From positions 5,849,400-5,913,399 of the forward strand of contig JACBWW010000045.1 in NCBI GenBank assembly GCA_020086605.1: a stretch of DNA of 64,000 nt. Reading direction: 5' to 3'. Below are positions 1 to 12,700 of this stretch, piece by piece (positions within the stretch are counted from its first letter, which is position 1; every line of letters starts with the position of its first letter). The stretch is from Lanius collurio (lineage: Eukaryota; Chordata; Aves; Passeriformes; Laniidae). Under the pieces are notes generated by a model. That model did not search any database and was not told the DNA's origin. It saw nothing but the letters and a program-made list of their open reading frames with translations. Position numbers and translations under genes: made by a program.

Positions 1-3000
1 AAGTGACAGCAAGATCCACAGACAGGTGCCTGTTCAGCAGCAAGACTCTGCTCTGGCTCATCCTGTATTTCATTATTCTGGATTTCAATGCCATTTTTTG
101 GTAAAATTAGCCAACAGCTGTAGGAAAGGGCTAGCATGGTGCCTGGACAAGCACCCTCAGTCTCATTTCAAATGTAAAGTTTTCAGTGCTCTCTGGGTCA
201 CCCACCCCTCTCAGTTTAAACCCAATTCCCATTTTTCACTTTCACTGGGTCAATGTACAATGCCTGTGCACAAAAACGAAAGGGAAGCTTTTCCACTTTG
301 TTGTTAAGACCATCAAATATTCATGTGGCTTGTACAGACCCCTCAACACTGTGGCAAGTGTTCAGAACATCTCCCCACAGGAAGAAGCTTACTCAACTCT
401 TTGTTTGTGCAGCTTCAGAAAGTAGATGCCCACTTGTTCAGTGCAGGGAGAAGGGGGGAGAGCTGTCACTGCTCCTTTCACCCTTTTGAGACAAAAACAT
501 TGACCGTCAGCTACTTTCTGACAATTGGCAGTTATTAAACTCCAACTTGCGAGGGCCAGCTGTGCCTAATTTGAGTCACTGGTGCAAAAATAACCAGTCA
601 GCAGGAATTGAGGCAATTATGGGTAATTCTGCTGTAGAGCAGTCCTGCATCAGAATCCCAGGATTAACTTCAGGCTGGCACTCCAAGGTGATTGAATGAA
701 GAACACAAGGCTCCAGTAAAATCATTGGTAGCTGAAATCAGTTTTCATATGAGCTGATTTTGGAAGCCTGTAACCTCTATTTTAATTTACTTGCAAGAAG
801 ATTGTCAACCTTCTTTACTGCTTGAAGATGCATGGAAGTACATAATCAAATTTTCAAGGTGATTTTTGTTTTACTTTTAAATATCCAGCCCTTTTGCCCA
901 AATGTAGCATATAATAACTTTATAACCAAATCAATCTCTGTGTTTAGCAATTTCTGTACCTTACCTTCTATCTGCTCTGTCACACTCCAAAATAAAACAT
1001 TCAATTTTCTTCTTCTTAAAAAAATCCCCAAAACAAAACAAAAATCCCCTTAATTTTAAGAAAATACTTTGTTCTTCCTAGTTGAAATCATACAAGGGTA
1101 TTTTTGCAAGTACTGCTATGAAATGCATACAATAAACAAATTCAGAGAGCAAGAAGTATCTTCTAAGCAGTCAGCATTGAGTTGTGTTTCTATGTAAAAA
1201 AAAAGATGTAGAAATAAAATTTTAAGTAACCATGTCATTTTGACAAACAACTCCAGAAAAACTGTTCCAACTTCATTCTGCATGATGCAGTTTATTTTAA
1301 GGTTGCAGTGTGAAAACAGCAGAGAGGTTTGCTATATCATTTAAACAGCGTCATTTGAAAAATAATGCATGAAGAAAATTGTGAAAAGAACCCAGCATGG
1401 AGTTTATGTTTCACAGAGTGCTGTCATTAACAGCAGTATTAGGCAGAACAAAATAAAATATCTGTTGCTTTGTTTTTAAAGATGGCTCTTTACCTTCTGC
1501 CCTTCTGACTCTGTGGTGTCACCATAACAGAGAAAAAATTCATAGAGAAAATTAATGGTATCTTTATTTTGAGTGAGGATTACTACAAATTCTAGTTTTT
1601 CAGCTTCTTAGGGTATATGTGATACACAAAAATATCAGGTATACTGACACTGTTTCCTGAAGTCAGCTTCTATTGAAACAAAGCATAGGCTCCCTACCTC
1701 TAACAAGGTATAATTTAGGACATCAAGCCTCTATTCAAGCTAATAAGCAGATCCATGTCCTTTCAATTATTTATTCCTCTGGCAGACAATTCCATTAACC
1801 CCCTCCTGTGCAATAATTTGTTCTGCCGCATGTTAGAAAAATTATTTTCCAGCTGCTCAGCAATGCTGCTGCAGTAAATGGAAAGTTTTTCCTGGCAGAC
1901 AGCTGATACTCAGCAGAGAGGTGAACAGTGACATCTGACACAGGCAGGGATGTGGGAGCAAACAGCAGAAGACAAATGTTAAGTTCTTCCAGTTTGTGGA
2001 GCGATAGCAAGAAGATGTGCAAAACTACTGATGAATTATTCACTCACCTCAAGAAATACCTGAAAGCTGTTCCTGCTGTGTGGGTGGGACCCAAGCACCG
2101 AGTGAGCACCAACACCTGTAACACACAAGTTAACTTGGCAGTACAAGCATGAAGAAACAGCACAGATGTGTTTGAGTTCACCCACGGAGCTGTCTGTGGG
2201 CTTACCACGGTGAGATGCCTAAAACAGTGAGGGATTCCTCACCTACCCTGGGTAAACAAGGAACCATTTCCTTTCCTGCACCCCAGGACTGCTGATCCTG
2301 GCAAATGTGTAAGGACAGCAGCCTCTGATCCCAGGCTTGATCTTACAGGGGGCTGCCCAGCTCAGAACACTCCACAGCTGGTGGAGGTTTTACACAGGGT
2401 TTTACAGCTACACCAGCTGGTATCCCCTCAATAGGTCCAAGTCTCTGCCAGGGTATCCAGTGGCACACAGCTCTGGGTTGGGAGTGGGGACAGCAAAAGC
2501 ATGCCCAGTATGCTGTGAGTGAACAGCTACGAAGGCCAGACAGCTCAGGGTTTGTACTGGTGCCCTGGTCCTGGCTTAGAGCAGGTCAAGGCTGCTGGAA
2601 GGTCATGTACTTACTAATGCAGGACCAAGAAACAGGGGACTAAGAGGCAGCCACAAAACCAGCTGAACAAACCCCCTACACCATCCAGAAGGTCCTGCCT
2701 GATGGCTCACACACCACGTGCTGCTAAAGAGAAGAGGTATCAGCAACCATTAAATCAAGACCAATTGGCTGAATTTCTCTTTTATTCCCTCTCTCTCTCT
2801 TCATTTTCATGGGCACTCATTTATTTGTAGTGTTTTTTTCCAGATTCATTTCCCATATACTCAATCAAAATAGACATGGCTATGTTATTGGTTTGAATAC
2901 TATACACACCCACACACACATGCATATATAAATACATATATGTTAATTCTGTTCCATGGTTAGAAGACAGGAGGGCATTTCTCATGAGCAGTTTGAGCAG

Positions 3001-4490
3001 AAAAGAAATTATGTTGCTATAAAAAACATATAAAGAAACAGAAATCCAGGCACCTGGAGAAGCTGGTTTAATGCAGAGAAGGCCCAGCATGCTTTACAAA
3101 TGCTAATGTATGTGACAGAAAACTATCAACCTCGGTTCTCTATAGAAAATTTAAAATTCCAGGCTTAGATGGTTTACAAAAAATTACACAATAAGTCACT
3201 GCTAAATTCTGAAAGTAATCCCAAACCTAATCCCCAGGCCCCAGCGAGTCCCCGGGGAATTACTTATGGATGTATTTTTCACTGAAATTGTGCTTTCCCT
3301 TGTTTCCTTTGCATTTAATAGAACCCATGGCTCAACACCCTTTAAATTTATGATACTATATTTCATGAGCAGAGGGCAGATATGAGAACCTTCTGAAAGT
3401 GTTCTCTCAGTCTTTACAGGTCAGTCAGTCCCACACATGTCCCACCCTGAGACACCCAATGCCTTTGGGCCCCCTGGACCCTCAGAGAGCCCGGGGGGTG
3501 AACCTGGGCTGCCAACCCCACACCCACCCTGAGACTGCCTCTGCACTCCTTAAAACAACCTCTGTAAAAACAAAATTCAGGTTTGAATCAAGAAAGGCAT
3601 GTTTGGGAAATTTTCATGAGTCATTGCAATGTGGGAATAAAATTGGGAAAAAAGTATGAGAACCATAACTGTAGAGCACTGTGACCTACTGCCCCATGGG
3701 CTGTTCCTCGTGCTGAAATGGTCCTTAATTAACTTGAGAAACTGTGTACCTAGGAGGGGTTTTAAGCTTTTTACACCACCTATTTATTTGCTTATATTCA
3801 CTGTAGGTAGAGCCATTATTTTCTTGATCATTTTAAAGGAAATTTAGGCTGCCATAAGGAAATTTTACACATCCCAGGCTGGTTGTACTTACACAATGAC
3901 AAAGCTGCACACTGAAGAGGGTTTGATACAACCAAATCACCAAATTAAGCAGAAAAATTAATTTCATTCTAGAATTGAGGATGCTGCTGCCAGTCAGTGG
4001 AAAAAAGCACAAGAAAATACTCTGACAGCATGGGAAGATGTGGAATATCAGTTTTGTGCTTATCACAGACTGAGAGGAGCAGCTGGGAAGGACTGAGGCA
4101 GGGCACTGGGATGGGAGGCCTGTGGATGGACACAGAGGGACTGAACTAAAATTAATCCAGCAAAAAAACCTTCTGGCCATGTGAAGAAAATGAACAAGGA
4201 AATCAGCAAAGGTGGGGAGAAATGGCTTCAGTGAAGCACTCCATGAGAAGGGGACATCCAGAGGAACATTTTTACAGGAGATATCTGAAATGTATCAGTA
4301 AACTGTTCCCTCCTACCCTGGTTGATGTGGCAGCAGTGAGTTCTTCAGCAAGGGGTTCTGCTGGGCTGGGCTGAGCAGCAAAGTCTGAACACTGCACTGG
4401 AAACCTCCAAAAGTGATGCTGGAAAAGGAACAATATGATGAAAAACCTGTGGAGACACTTCACCAGTCAGAAACCCAGATAATTAAAAGT
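1..4490. other. Unique AT-rich sequence, no gene recognised
   Basis: No exon, RNA gene or interspersed repeat can be supported here. Open frames are short and occur on both strands without splice-site support. The only local structure is a short CA/TA-rich simple repeat near 2905-2940. The sequence reads as intergenic or intronic vertebrate DNA. Confidence 0.6.
2905..2940. repeat. Short CA/TA-rich microsatellite-like tract
   Basis: An interrupted run of CA dinucleotides passes into TA/CATA repeats. It is an imperfect simple repeat and no function is implied. Confidence 0.6.
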
Positions 4491-4498
4491 GCCAGGAC

Positions 4499-4655
4499 TC
4501 AAAAAACCCCAAAAAAACAACAACAAAAAAAAAACAACAACAACAACAACAACCAAAAAAAAAAAAAAAAAAAAACAAACCCAAAAACAAACAAACCAAA
4601 AAAAACCCCAAAAAAAAAAAAAACCCAAAAAAAAACCAAACAAAAAAACACCAAG
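4499..4655. repeat. A/C-only low-complexity tract with CAA repeats
   Basis: About 155 bases consist almost only of A and C, with runs of A up to about 18, CAA trinucleotide repeats and AAACC/CCCAAA blocks. A frame through it would give only Lys, Asn, Thr, Pro and Gln, which is a composition artefact and not a protein. It may be the decayed A-rich tail of a retroposon, but no body is recognisable beside it. A very similar tract lies at the end of the window (about 63806-63963). Confidence 0.85.
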
Positions 4656-4669
4656 AACACAGATTCTAA

Positions 4670-7600
4670 AATATAAGAATAAACCTTGCCTGAAAAGAAT
4701 GATTTGTCTGTCTCATATTGAGTGACTCTGATTAGAGGATGATACACAAACCCACTGTCCACTTGTTTGTTGTTTCAGTTCCTGTAGAAGCTGGAATGTA
4801 ATTGTGTCATTGTTGAGAGAGAAAAGAGGATTGTCTGGCAGTCAGAACAGCTGAATGCTCTTCTAAAACACAAATCAGGATTGCCTTTGTTGCACAAATC
4901 ACACGTAGTGCTATGCAATCCCTTTAATTTAGGATTTTCTGTAGCTGGTCATTTTCCTCCTGGAGAGTGTGGTGTCTTCATTAATTCCCAAGCACATAGC
5001 TTGGAAAATTGATTGTGCTTATAGATATGGTATTACAGCTAATCAAGTCAATTAAGCTATGGCATAATAATGCAAAGATACACATTATTACAGATGTGCT
5101 GAAAATACCTGCATTTGCTTCCCTGGTTTGGACACCCTGCATTGAGAGAGTATTTGTATCTTCTTTTTGTGCCCTGATTCCCTAGTTATAATTCCCTAGT
5201 TACAGGGAGATTTTCTCTCTTATTTTTTTGACAGTAGACTTTTCATATTCCATACAAAAGCCAGATAGAAACTAATTCCATCTTAATAGTGTGATTTTAC
5301 TCACATATCATAACTTGGGATAAGGAGAGGAACAAAAATGTGCATTATGTGAGCACTGAGCAGCTTGTTTTAAAGGAGGTAGAGTCCACAATGTTTGTTT
5401 TAAAGGTATTCAAATTCGTATTAGTGACAGACTAAGAATGAACACACAGCACTAATTCAATAAATCCTTCACTCTTTGTTGGAGTTGGTGTTTATGTTGT
5501 ATTTTGTTTGCAATTCCACCTGTATGTCTCAAAAATAAGCAATGCTTAGAATGGTAGAAAAAGTCCCAAAATGATAAATCAAGTAAACTAAAAAGATAAA
5601 CCCTATAAGTAGTGCTTATGAAGCTTCAATTCCTGCTAAACATACAAATGGAGAGTTGTAAATATCTCTTTTCCTTGTCTTTTAAGAGAAGTGAGTCAGA
5701 ACAAGCCCATAGAAGGATGATTGATGGAGTGTGGTGGTATTATGAGCAATATTCTGGAAATGCCTCAACAGAGAGCCTATAAATGTGATTCTCACCCCCC
5801 TGCCCCTCACAGATCCCAGTTTCAGAGGTGCCCTGCAGCTGACCTGGCTCTGGCACCCTGTCCTGAAGCACCAGGTGTCTGAACACGTGTGGGGGGCTCA
5901 ACAAATGCCCAGGGAGGAGGAACCAGGCCTGGCTAAAGGTTACCCCAAACCTTCTCAGGAGCTGGAATTCTGTCAGTAGCCCAGGAAATAAATGTGCTGT
6001 CAAACTCAGTAACACATCAATAGGAGGAGAAGGGAAGAACTCTTGTTATTAATGCTAGAGAGAAAGGCAGGTTGGTATTTTTGTCTCCCCTTAGATGTAA
6101 ATGCTGTAGATACACTTTGGGTCACCTGTAGAGCTCAGCAGGGTAGAAAAAACCTCAGAGATGCTGGCTCAGTGTTTCTCTACCTTGACAAGGGGCAAAA
6201 GTCTTTTGGGAAAGGAGAGAGGTCACCAAAAACTTAAAAATATTTTCCTTTTCTATTGAATCTGATCATGGTGCCTAAACTAGAATAATTTCTGTCAGCC
6301 CTTAGCTGAGGTTTAGGAGGATACAGAATCTGTCTGGCATCAACTTTAGAACAGAAAGATTTCAACAACATACAAGGGACATTTGAGATTTGGTCACATA
6401 TCAAATGTAAGGAAAACAATTCCTAACTGGGAAGGTAAAAGTGTGTTTAACTGTTTGTGCAGCATTCATTCTCTCCCTTAGAAGACTTGTGACACAGAAC
6501 AGCAAAGGAGAAAATCTTTTGTACATCTCCATAAACAGGAACATCCAACACAACTGATTGTGCCTGACTCCAATGATGAATTCCTTAAAAAGGGACCAAA
6601 TGGAGATTACTATTTATATGAAATTTTAGTTCTCTGAGAGTTTCTGTATTAACTCTTTGCTTCATATTTTCTAATTCTTTTTAAAGAAGACTCATAAATG
6701 GTTTCTTTTCAAGACAGTGATATTCTGAGCTCTGCTATCTAACATTTGAACACTCCATGAAGTCCATTTGCTACTCATTTTAAATGGAGATTTAGTGTAG
6801 TAATAGATTTGATCTGAACATGGTTCTAATTACCTGCATAGTTTGTCATAGTAAATTGGGTTACCTTTCATCACACTACTGGGGTGGCACAAAACAAATG
6901 AATGTAAACTGGCATAACATGTAGTGTACTTAAAACACTTTACTAACTCTTACATTTTACTGAAAATGAATGAGGAAGTGGAACAAATCTTCCCCTAGGA
7001 CAGCAATTTACCTCTAATTATGGCTTCAACTGTTAAGGCCTCACTTCTTTTGAGAAAGGAGCTTTTAGTGGAAAAAAAAAATGGAACCTTTCAGACGCAC
7101 TAAGACTGGAATCAAATCACATTTTCTGAGATCTAATTAAAAAAGCTGAAATTGGAAGAAAAATTATGCTTTTAAAACAGTGATTCAAACATTAGAAGGA
7201 TGTGGGTTAATTGGGACTGGAAAAGGTCTAACAGGGTAATGCATTTCCACACAGCCAACTGGTGCCTTCTGACTTGGAAGCAGGATCTGTTTAGCAGGAA
7301 TTGCAAATCTCACACATTTAACAACCCAAAGGGAAAGTCCTGAAGTGTTTAAGAGACTGATTGTGGGAACAGGATCCATGCTGCTCCAGCAGAAACAACA
7401 AAAAGCACATGTACCTTTGGGAAATGTGCTATCTGAAATATTAAAATTTGCCTGAAATGTAATCTTGAGGTTCACCAAAACAAATTTATCATGAAATTAC
7501 AGGCTAAATGGCTTGTAGATATAGAACTGGATACATTGTAGGAAAATATCCATTTGAAATACTTTTGAAAATCTGAGTTCATTAGTTAAAAAAGATATTA

Positions 7601-9430
7601 CTTTATTGTTCTGACTGGTTGAGTATCAGTGAAAGAAAAGCTTTTTAAAAGGGTCCCAAATCTAGGCCATATGAGTTAAGAAGTTCAAAATTTATATTTA
7701 GTTCCTAGGAGGCAAATATCTGTTTACTGGAATATTTTATTTGTTTCTATTCTGGTAATCAAAGTGACAGTCACGGATGACTTTTAAAACCAGAGTCTGG
7801 GTGGCAAAATTATATCATAACTCTTGATAAATCTTTTAGTAAAGCTCCTCAAGGAAGACTTTAGAATAAAAAATTACCCCTTTGTCTCTACAACATTGGA
7901 CTACCTGAAAAGCTGTTTCCACACACGATTTAGTTGAATTTTCTTTCCTCAGCACTGTGAATTGCCACATTCAGCTGCCCACAGAGCTGCATTGGTGTTC
8001 AAAAACTCTGCTCCTTACAATGTAAACTAAAAATGTTTTACTGGACAAATCCTACCTGCACACACTCACTTTACATTCACAGGCTTTGTTGATCCTGGAA
8101 ACTATGGATTTATTGAAGCACAGCCATCCTTCCCCAATACTGCATCAAATGCAGTGCTGACACAAATTGCATCGAGCAGATAGGCCCTATAGCATTGGAG
8201 CAGCAGGGACTTCTTTATAGGGGCCATAATTAATTTTGTCATTAAATTCACAGTTGATAAGGCTAAACCTCTGGGACTGAAGTTTAGCCTTATCTGAGAC
8301 TCAGAGTAAACTTGAGATTATACACAGAAAGACATTATTGTTCAGAAATTTTTGTTTGAACAACTCAATATTCTCCTGGTTTTGTGCTTAATAAATAACA
8401 AAGATATCCATTAATGAAAAACATTACCCTAAAAAATATTCTGTAAAACCTGTAGAGGAGAATGGCACCCTTCCTTTTAGAGGAATTAATAATCATCTCA
8501 ATTTCTAACAAGGAGAAAAACATTGAAGTTTTGTCTTTTGGCAAACACATTTCATGTTTGTTATCTCTGCTCTCCTTTTCTGTAGTGCAGCTCTTGTTAG
8601 TTCAAATAACAATTGCAATGCCTTAAGTAGCTGGCTCTGGAAATGATGGCAATTCTGCTCAGCTGCATTCCAATATTGAATATCTGGCCAGCTGCACAAA
8701 GCACCCATCACTGTGACATGTGAGGGCACAGAAGTCCAATCCCATTCTGTGCATTCACTGGTGCATCAGCCTCCAACACCAACAAACCTCTCAGTTCACA
8801 TTTCCCAGGACTTCAGTCCATGTCACACTCATACATCAGCATTTCCTGAGACAAAAAGGCTCTGTCCCTGCTAAGTATTTTATCATTCTCAGATAGGCAA
8901 CTATCAAATGAATTTGGAGTTATGGTGCACCTACTGATATAAAGAAACCTCCTTGAGAAGAATTTAGCAATTATTTCAGTTTTTTCCTATACCTTGTTAT
9001 TTTTTGTGTGTCATTAAATTGCATCACATTCACATCCAGAATAAAACATATATTAGAGGTATATTTCAGCCTTAACAGAAATGTAAAGGGATGATGGCTC
9101 TTTGTATGATAGCAAGAGAGAAAAGTGATATTAATGAAATGTGAAACATCATGAATTAGGAGTAGTGAAATATTTAAACTTATCTGTAGTTGTTCTGTAC
9201 CTCTGACACTCAGTCCACAGTAAGAGTAGCCAAGAAAACTAATTGGTGTGTTTTTTTTCTTCTTCCTTTTCATTTAATGCACTTCATAAATGCTGTGGGT
9301 TTTTCAGTGGATGCATTATACACAATTTAGAGACTTTAGTGGACCTTATGGCACCACCTCCAAAATTTCACTGAGCCAATACTGGGTAAATGAATATCAC
9401 AGAATACAACAGCATGCCTCAAATTCATCC
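4670..9430. other. Unique AT-rich sequence, no gene recognised
   Basis: No supported coding exon or interspersed repeat is seen. It contains one notable perfect inverted repeat (8256-8294), listed separately. Confidence 0.6.
8256..8294. repeat. Perfect 13-bp inverted repeat with 13-base loop
   Basis: GATAAGGCTAAAC at 8256-8268 is exactly mirrored by its reverse complement GTTTAGCCTTATC at 8282-8294, around a 13-base spacer. Pairing does not continue usefully outside the arms, so the stem is too short for a normal microRNA precursor. It could be the relic of a palindromic DNA element or a regulatory hairpin. The function is unknown. Confidence 0.8.
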
Positions 9431-9439
9431 ATGTGTCTG

Positions 9440-9782
9440 AACTGCTGGGCTCTCCTGGAGAAAAGGAGGCTCAGGGGTGACCTTGCCTCTCTCTACAGCT
9501 CCCCAAGAGGAGGCTGGAGCCAGGTGGGCTTGGGCTCTCAGACCACAAGAGACAGAACGAGAGGGAACAGCCTCAGCTGCACCAAGGGAGGCTCAGGGTG
9601 GGCACCAGCAGGAATTTCTCCATGGATCAGGTGCTCAGGCCTTGGCAGGGGCTGCCCAGGGAGGTTTGGAGTGCCCATCCCTGCAGGTGCCCAAGGAAGG
9701 GCTGGAGGTGGGCATTGGGCACAGGTTGGACTCAATGATATCATTTAGCTTTTCCAACCTAAGTGATTGAGTGATTCTGTAA
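9440..9782 (+). mobile_element. CR1 LINE, 3'-terminal fragment
   Basis: This is a 5'-truncated copy of the avian CR1 non-LTR retrotransposon in the plus orientation. The recognisable order is typical of a CR1 3' end: a segment on cutting/clipping of GAGGCTCAGGGGTGACCTTG type, the CTCTACAGCTCCCC block, a GGGCTGCCCAGGGAGGTTTG block, then GGTTGGACTCAATGATATCA, TTTTCCAACCTAAGTGATT and a final degenerate ATTCTGT-like 3' repeat at about 9770-9782. Only the untranslated end and perhaps the last part of ORF2 are present, so it is non-autonomous. The scattered mismatches suggest an old copy. The 5' boundary is approximate. Confidence 0.9.
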
Positions 9783-12700
9783 TTTTACCTAATCACACCT
9801 ACACTGGGAGGTTTTAGAGTGTTTAGATAACAATTTCACAGCAATAGTCAGGGATGAAATCTAATTAATTGCAAAATAAAGCTCGTAACATTTGCAAATA
9901 GGATTATATCATTTAATTCCTAATGATAGAGGGGCCTGGGCTCCCAAGCAAGATACCTGCTATTTCTAGCCCTAACATTTAGTGTGATTAATTCTGCAGA
10001 ATTAATCTGCAGGATAGACTTTATATAATTTGCAAAGTATGATTAGCCAAGATAATTTTTACTGAAATCATGTTCTATACTTTTGCTCATGAATGGTCCA
10101 CGTTCTCACTTTAATTTGGATGGGAACAATGGTAACACATTTCACACCACCTATTTTTAATCTTCTCTCCCTTCCCACAATGAATATGATTTTTATATTT
10201 CTTCTCTGACTGCATAGTGAACTCATTTATAACCTGTTTCAGCTTCCTATCTGATTAGTTCTTTTCCCTATAGATTTAGTTTTGCTGAACCATAATGGTA
10301 CCACGCAGACAGCAGAATAAAATATAAATTCATACATAATCATGTAAGCAGAGATAGAATACCTGCAACTCCTATTCATTTCAAAGAAGCTGCCATTGTT
10401 TAATACCTTTAGAAGCTGCACCACTGTTTACATTCAGCAGAATACCTTATCCTAGTAGAGAGCACTGAATAATTATCAGCAGGTGAATGCACACTGTAAA
10501 ATAAATATCAGAACTGGCACAAAAAAAAACCCGTTTTGCAACCCACTCTTTCCCCAGAATAATTATTATGTGATCTTCAGGTGGGGGAAGGCTGATTGAC
10601 CATTGAATGGAAATCTTCCCATCTCTTTAGGTTTAACAAGAGTACTGCTGAAAGAACATGTACAAAGCTGGTGAGAAAACCCTGAGAACAGCAATTGAAT
10701 TTCCATCAAGATTCCAAAAGATTTTAGTCCTATCAGCAGACTCAGATAAAACTCAGTACATAAGCACTTCTCTGTCTTGCAAGAGTATATAACAGGGAAA
10801 GAGCAGCAGATTTGGGTATAATTGTCAGTTCTATTCAGATAAGTGTACAGTGGTACTGTTCCCTCACATGAGGCATTTTCTGCACTTTAGAAGGCCATTT
10901 GGAAATGTGAGCAGGCTGGCAGTTTATTACCAGCTGCACTTCACAGAGCAGGGATGGGGCAAGCAATTTCCATCTGGAATTAGAAGGAAGGGAGGGCAGC
11001 CTCCCACTGCCAATGACCACATTGGCCAGGAGGCTGGATCCAAAATTCAGGTTAGAGGGGCCCTATATTGCTGCTCACTTCAGCAATGGACTTAGAATCT
11101 CTGCATTTCCCAGTAACTTCATTTTTTAAAGTATTGGGTAAAGAGAGGTCCAGCTACACCTCTCTACAGGAATTGTTACTTGTCAACATTTTAATATTAA
11201 TATTGGTAGGTCTTAATTAATATAAGTTGTTATTATTACCATTAAGGTTATTATAAGCACTTAGGACAGCAGGCATCATGGATGAAGCTAAGCTGAGTTA
11301 CCAGGCCCACTGAGACCGAGTCTGAACCTCTGGATTTTACAGAAATCTGTACCCAAAGTTTATCTGGTTCACTGTAAATTTGGGGCCAGTATAAACCCAG
11401 AAATACCCCTCTTGCTACATGGAGATCTATTCCTCTCAAATTTTTACCTTTAACCTCTGGCAAAATTAGAAACTGCTGTGTGAAAATTCAACCACGTGGA
11501 TGGAGGAACCCTTCAGATGGATCAGAGGAATGTTGGAGCAGCAGTTCCTCTGAGCAGTGAGAAGAGCCTGGAAGCTGCTCACAGTTCTGCCATTCCCATG
11601 TGGCCTGTCAAGGATAGGATGGCACTAAAAGTGGGTCACAAGTGAGAATTGAGCACTAAACAATTAAAGTAGATCTGCTGGAATAACTAGTGTGTGAAGA
11701 GGAAATGAAAAAGGTTAAATATTTGATGGAGTGGTGTCAAAGCATCCCATTAGTATTTTGCCCCTGCTCCATGGCTTTTCTGAGAAAACCTGTAAGCTCA
11801 GCAGCAGCACTTCAGTAGCACTGTCTGAATACATAAAAGCAGTCTGGTGAAACTTGTGACCAGAAAATCTGCGTGAAACTGAGAGCAGGAGATGAGTGAA
11901 AGAGAAACTTTAAACATTTACCATTTGATCAGTCAAGAAGGAGTTGTTTCTTCACTTTGCCTGATTCAAGGGAATAACCCAAACTTCAAATTCCCTCAGC
12001 TTCTTGCCCATATTCCCACTTACCCACCCACATTCCAGTACAATTACTGACAGCCTTACCAAAAACTGCCAGCTCTCACAATGTGAGCTCTGCTGCTGAC
12101 GTGTGAATTACTCAGCTCGGGGGTTTTCCCTTCAGGTCTGCAGTTCCATGGAGGGAAGAAATGGTTCTGCTCCCAGGGGTGACCTCACAGGGGCCACTGA
12201 GGGGGACCTCTGGCAGCCCTCCTTCCTGGGCCACAAGGAGGTGGCTCTGCTTCCCAGACAGGCTTTGGGACCTGGCCAAAACTAACATTGCATTCAATTT
12301 TGTGCTCCCCTTTGGATGGGATGCTGGAGATTTGGGTTCTTTGCTGCAGATCTCACTAAATATTTTGAAAACAGATGGGGATAACCAGTGATTTCTGGCC
12401 AGCATCTCCTCCATCACAAGACTGCAATATACCTTCTGTCAACAGACATGCATGTCATGCTGACATTTATTTCACCAGCCACTGCTGGTCATATCAAAAC
12501 TGTCACTCATGGCAGCCTCCTATCACTGCTGCCCCACCTTTACCAACTGATTCCCTCAAGAGATACAGAAAAATTTCATTACAGACTATGCAGTGAGGCT
12601 TTATTTTGTTTTTTGAACTACCTGCCATCTCATTTTCAGCTGAGGCAGGGGCTCAGCACGTTAGTTGCTTAACTTCAGGTAACTGAGTAAGCAGCTTAAT

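Noticed and set aside
4413..4762. Lys/Asn/Thr-rich plus-strand frames and a Phe/Val-rich minus-strand frame
   Set aside because: They are direct translations of the A/C low-complexity tract, with no start context or splice support.
9290..9748. 152-codon plus-strand open frame
   Set aside because: It lies over the CR1 3' end. The apparent protein is untranslated or out-of-frame LINE sequence.
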